A stretch of DNA of 35,382 bases from UBA1562 sp041653955 (GTDB taxonomy: Bacteria; Omnitrophota; Gorgyraeia; Gygaellales; Profunditerraquicolaceae). The stretch is from positions 1-35,382 of the forward strand of contig JBAZEH010000014.1 in assembly GCA_041653955.1 (NCBI GenBank), in the 5' to 3' direction. The notes beneath the pieces were generated by a model. It was not told the origin of the DNA and made no database searches. It saw only the letters and a list, made by a program, of their open reading frames with translations. Position 1 is the first letter of the stretch. Each line of letters begins with the position of its first letter. Below, piece by piece: positions 32,447-35,382 of the stretch. The position numbers and the translations under genes are program-made.

Positions 32447-33610
32447 ATGAAAAACATTATTGCTAATAGAGTGCAGGATATGCGGCCTTCGGGTATCAGG
32501 GAGTTTTTTGACCTGGTCCTGGGGATGAAAGAAGTTATCTCGCTGGGGGTGGGGGAACCGGATTTTGTGACCCCCTGGCAGATACGCGAGGCAGGTATCT
32601 ATTCGTTGGAAAAGGGTTTTACTTCATATACCTCAAATAAAGGGCTATACAAATTAAGGCTAAGCATAAGCCGCTATCTGAATAACAAATACGGCCTGGA
32701 TTATTCACCGGAGGATGAGATACTGATCACCACAGGTGTAAGCGAGGGTTTTGACCTCGCCTTGCGCTCTGTCATAAACCCGCAGGATAAAATATTGATA
32801 CCGATCCCCGGCTATGTATCATATGGCCCGCTTGTTGAATTGGCAGGAGGAGTGCCGGTATATATAGATACAAAGGATGACGGTTTTAAGCTGTCTCCCG
32901 GGGCTTTAGAGAGGCATATAGATAAAAAGTGCAAGGCGCTTGTTTTTAATTATCCCGCAAACCCGACCGGTATGTCTTATACCAGGAAGGAGTTAAGCCA
33001 GATAAACAAGGTATTGCTGAAGCATGATATTTTGTGTATATCCGATGAGATATACGCCGACCTTACCTATGATTTTGAGCATACTCCGTTCCCCGGGCTC
33101 CCCGGGGCAAAAGGCAGTACGGTATACCTTAACGGGTTCTCCAAGAGTTATGCTATGACCGGATGGCGCGTGGGTTTTGCCTGCGGCCCCAAAGAGATTA
33201 TCGCTGCCATGACCAAGATACACCAATATACTATCATGTGCGTTTCCATAACCAGTCAGATGGCTGCATGCGAAGCGATACAGACAGGCAGGAAGCCGGT
33301 TGAGGAGATGAAGCGCGAATATAAGAGGCGCCGGGAGTTCGTTATAGAAGGCCTGAATGGCCTGGGGTTGAAATGCCATAAGCCCCAGGGCGCGTTCTAC
33401 GCGTTCCCCAGCGTAAAGAGCAGCGGCCTTGATTCCATGGATTTTGCCAAAGGCCTGCTAAAGGAGCAGAAAGTCGCTGTCGTCCCCGGGACTGCTTTCG
33501 GGAAAGAATATAAAGATAATATACGCATATCCTACGCTTCCAGTTTTGACAATCTGAAGGAAGCGTTATCAAGGATGGAAAACTTTATTGAAAAGGCCAG
33601 GAGGAAATAA
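32447..33610 (+). CDS. PLP-dependent aminotransferase, class I/II (aspartate-aminotransferase-like)
   Basis: A 387-residue fold-type I aminotransferase. Landmarks: the substrate strand SLGVGEPDFVTPWQI, TTGVSEGFDLALRSVI, the Asn of FNYPANPTGMSYT, the Asp/Tyr pair ISDEIYADLTYDFEHTPF, and the PLP-lysine motif NGFSKSYAMTGWRVGFACG (Lys about residue 232), with the C-terminal Arg in NIRISYASSFDNL. Similar enzymes act on aspartate, alanine or aromatic amino acids; the exact one cannot be told. It is between an Lrp-type regulator and glnA, which points to nitrogen metabolism. No clear ribosome binding site. Confidence 0.9.
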   Translation: MKNIIANRVQDMRPSGIREFFDLVLGMKEVISLGVGEPDFVTPWQIREAGIYSLEKGFTSYTSNKGLYKLRLSISRYLNNKYGLDYSPEDEILITTGVSEGFDLALRSVINPQDKILIPIPGYVSYGPLVELAGGVPVYIDTKDDGFKLSPGALERHIDKKCKALVFNYPANPTGMSYTRKELSQINKVLLKHDILCISDEIYADLTYDFEHTPFPGLPGAKGSTVYLNGFSKSYAMTGWRVGFACGPKEIIAAMTKIHQYTIMCVSITSQMAACEAIQTGRKPVEEMKREYKRRREFVIEGLNGLGLKCHKPQGAFYAFPSVKSSGLDSMDFAKGLLKEQKVAVVPGTAFGKEYKDNIRISYASSFDNLKEALSRMENFIEKARRK

Positions 33611-33615
33611 AACAG

Positions 33616-34944
33616 ATGAAACCTAAGACCAAGACAGATATCATGAAGTTAGTAAAGGAGCATAAGGTAAGGTATATACGGCTCTGGTTTACCGACGTGC
33701 TTGGGTTCCTTAAAGGTTTTACCATAACAGTGGATGAACTTCCGCGCGCTATGGGAGACGGTATGGGTTTTGACGGTTCATCTATTGAAGGTTTCGCCAG
33801 GATAGAGGAATCCGATATGATCGCACATCCTGACCCCCGGACTTTTGCCATATTGCCCTGGGAGTCCAAGGAGTGCCCGGTAGCGAGGATGTTCTGCGAT
33901 ATTTATACACCGAGCGGCAAACCTTTTGAGGCTGATCCCAGATACGTGCTTAAGAAGAACCTCGAACGCGCCAGGAAGATGGGCTATACTTACTATGTGG
34001 GACCGGAGCTGGAATATTTTTATTTCAATAACCCTAAGAATACTATAGTCCTTGATAAGGGTGGTTATTTTGACCTGACACCCTTAGATGTCGCCCAGAG
34101 CGTGAGGAATGAGACTGTAAGTGCGCTGGAGAGTTTAGGCATAATAGTAGAATACAGCCATCATGAAGTAGCTTCCAGCCAGCATGAAATAGATTTGAGA
34201 TATTGCGACGCGTTATCTATGGCAGATAACGTAATGACTTACAGGCTGGTAGCCAAAGAGATAGCGCAAGGCAAGGGGTTGCACGCCAGCTTTATGCCAA
34301 AGCCGGTTTACGGTATAAACGGTTCGGGTATGCATACCCACCAGTCTTTATTTAAAGGCGCCTCAAACGCGTTTTTTGATAAGAAGGGTGAATACCATCT
34401 TTCCGGGATAGCCAGGAACTTTATCTCCGGGTTGCTTAAACACGCCGCGGATATAACTTCCGTGACTAACCAGTGGGTCAATTCCTATAAAAGGCTCGTT
34501 CCCGGATATGAAGCCCCTGTTTATGTCTGCTGGGCGCAGATGAACCGTTCGGCGCTGATCAGGGTCCCGATGTATAAACCCGGGAAGGAGAAATCCACTC
34601 GCATAGAATACCGTTCACCTGACCCCGCCTGCAACCCTTACCTGGCGTTCTCGGTAATGCTGGCAGCGGGATTGGAGGGGATAGAGAAGGGTTACGCGTT
34701 GCCTGCTCCGGCAAACGACAATATATACCGTATGAGCGACGAGCAAAGGTCGCGCGCCAAGATCACCTCGTTGCCCGAGGACCTGCTTGAGGCCATAAAG
34801 ATCACGGAAAAGTCGGAGTTCATAAAGAAGGCGTTTGGCGAAGAGTTGTTCAATTTCTTTATCCGCAATAAGAAACTGGAGTGGGATGAATATAAAGCGC
34901 AGGTCACGCAGTATGAGATAGATAAATACCTGCCTATATTATAA
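33616..34944 (+). CDS. glnA: Glutamine synthetase type I, alpha subgroup
   Basis: A 442-residue ammonia-assimilating enzyme (glutamate + NH3 + ATP to glutamine). Active-site motifs: GFDGSSIEGFARIEESD, the metal/glutamate ExE in GPELEYFYF, HHEVASSQHEIDLRY, NGSGMHTHQSLF, NSYKRLVPGYEAP, and RIEYRSPDPACNPYLAF. The Arg in FARIEESD is where GSI-alpha enzymes carry the glutamine-feedback arginine (GSI-beta has a different residue), and the length fits alpha, so control by feedback inhibition, not adenylylation, is expected. The aminotransferase is 5 bases upstream, so they share an operon. No clear terminator follows. Confidence 0.95.
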   Translation: MKPKTKTDIMKLVKEHKVRYIRLWFTDVLGFLKGFTITVDELPRAMGDGMGFDGSSIEGFARIEESDMIAHPDPRTFAILPWESKECPVARMFCDIYTPSGKPFEADPRYVLKKNLERARKMGYTYYVGPELEYFYFNNPKNTIVLDKGGYFDLTPLDVAQSVRNETVSALESLGIIVEYSHHEVASSQHEIDLRYCDALSMADNVMTYRLVAKEIAQGKGLHASFMPKPVYGINGSGMHTHQSLFKGASNAFFDKKGEYHLSGIARNFISGLLKHAADITSVTNQWVNSYKRLVPGYEAPVYVCWAQMNRSALIRVPMYKPGKEKSTRIEYRSPDPACNPYLAFSVMLAAGLEGIEKGYALPAPANDNIYRMSDEQRSRAKITSLPEDLLEAIKITEKSEFIKKAFGEELFNFFIRNKKLEWDEYKAQVTQYEIDKYLPIL

Positions 34945-35040
34945 TCCCTTGTATTTTTATTAATAAGGTTTGGTATAAATTCATCCGTTGCTATATTGGT
35001 AACCGCGGATGATTCCGAAGCGAAGCGAGGAACTAGCCCA
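34945..35040. other. Short intergenic segment with a hairpin and a GAAGCGAAGCGA repeat
   Basis: TCATCCG (34981-34987) and CGGATGA (35006-35012) form a 7-bp stem with an 18-base loop. Directly after it, 35013-35032 reads TTCC, then GAAGCGAAGCGA, then GGAA: the dispersed GAAGCG repeat word with short inverted ends. No ORF or promoter is evident, and no T-tract marks a terminator for glnA. Confidence 0.55.
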
Positions 35041-35382
35041 AACAGCTTACTCACACTAACGTGTTCGTAAGTTGGGGGGTCATTTAGCACCGTTTGTGGT
35101 TGTTAGTAAGGAAGGGTGTAAATTCGCACTTATAACTTACTCATGCTGTCGCATTCGTAAGTTATGTGCTCATTTAACACCGCTTACAGTTCTTAATAAG
35201 GAAGGGTGTAAATTCGCACTTATAACTTACTCATGCTGTCGCATTCGTAAGTTAGGTGCTCATTTAACACCGCTTACAGTTCTTAATAAGGAAGGGTGTA
35301 AATTCGCACTTATAACTTACTCATGCTGTCGCATTCGTAAGTTATGTGCTCATTTAACACCGCTTACAGTTCTTAATAAGGA
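35041..35382. repeat. 90-bp tandem repeat array with structured hairpin, running off the window
   Basis: Units at 35041-35130 (diverged, about 20 differences), 35131-35220, 35221-35310 and 35311-35382 (cut by the window end). The last three differ by one base (35255). Each full unit has a hairpin: outer arms CTTAC/GTAAG, a fixed TC/TC internal mismatch, inner arms ATGC/GCAT, 4-base loop. The diverged unit has ACAC/GTGT inner arms, so pairing is kept by paired changes. A second inverted repeat (GTGC...GCAC with ACACC/GGTGT inside) occupies the other half, again with a TC/TC mismatch. Because 90 is a multiple of 3, one + frame is open from 35059 to the end and would encode 30-residue repeats (starting ITYSCCRIRK); the other five frames have stops. 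I favour a non-coding array. Confidence 0.9.

Noticed and set aside
35041..35382. CRISPR array or integron attC array
   Set aside because: The whole 90-bp unit is repeated, with no variable spacers and no intervening cassettes; core sites of the RYYYAAC/GTTRRRY type are not properly placed.

Overview
The window looks like a 35-kb chromosomal piece of an uncultured, Gram-negative-type bacterium. I see lipoprotein signals, an outer-membrane porin and a periplasmic phosphate-binding protein. My best guess is Candidatus Omnitrophota (OP3) or a close relative. That rests on the overall protein style and on short GGGAC-type and GAAGCGAAGCGA-type interspersed repeats that I associate with such genomes; it is not a database result. 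Every gene I accept lies on the + strand, mostly in tight operons with ATGA-type overlaps. I see no tRNA, rRNA, CRISPR array or complete mobile element.

Layout. (1) 1-669: the tail of an unidentified gene and a small PilZ protein. (2) 707-10075: a carbohydrate locus with an ABC sugar-binding lipoprotein, two permeases (no ATPase in the cluster), a GPH-type symporter, two exported clan GH-A (GH2-like) TIM-barrel proteins and, between them, a secreted protein made of two tandem beta-sandwich-like modules. (3) 10206-13439: a ROK regulator, a coiled-coil membrane protein and a LacI regulator, behind a good sigma70-type promoter. (4) 13440-19871: the class II ribonucleotide reductase nrdJ behind a pair of NrdR boxes and a strong promoter, then apgM, mnmG (bracketed by REP-like hairpins) and a short QueG-like iron-sulfur protein. 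(5) 19868-29778: a phosphate island with a Na/Pi cotransporter, PhoB-PhoR, a 436-bp regulatory gap with two Pho-box-like sites and a 41-codon ORF, a porin, pstSCAB and phoU. (6) 29845-34944: a second PilZ protein, an AsmA-like/DUF3568-like fusion, nadE, an Lrp/AsnC regulator, a class I aminotransferase and a GSI-alpha glutamine synthetase. (7) 34945-35382: non-genic sequence ending in a 90-bp tandem repeat array that runs off the window.

How it works together. The carbohydrate locus suggests binding, trimming and uptake of an oligosaccharide under ROK/LacI control. The phosphate island is a complete sense-import-regulate module. The genome piece looks cobalamin-dependent (NrdJ, possibly the QueG-like protein).

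Most unusual signals: the 90-bp array, whose hairpin is kept by compensatory changes between a diverged copy and the near-identical copies; the REP-like hairpins that supply the sequence before the mnmG start and encode its C-terminal tail; and the paired 11-bp repeats placed identically over two candidate phosphate promoters. All positions and motif calls were made by eye.
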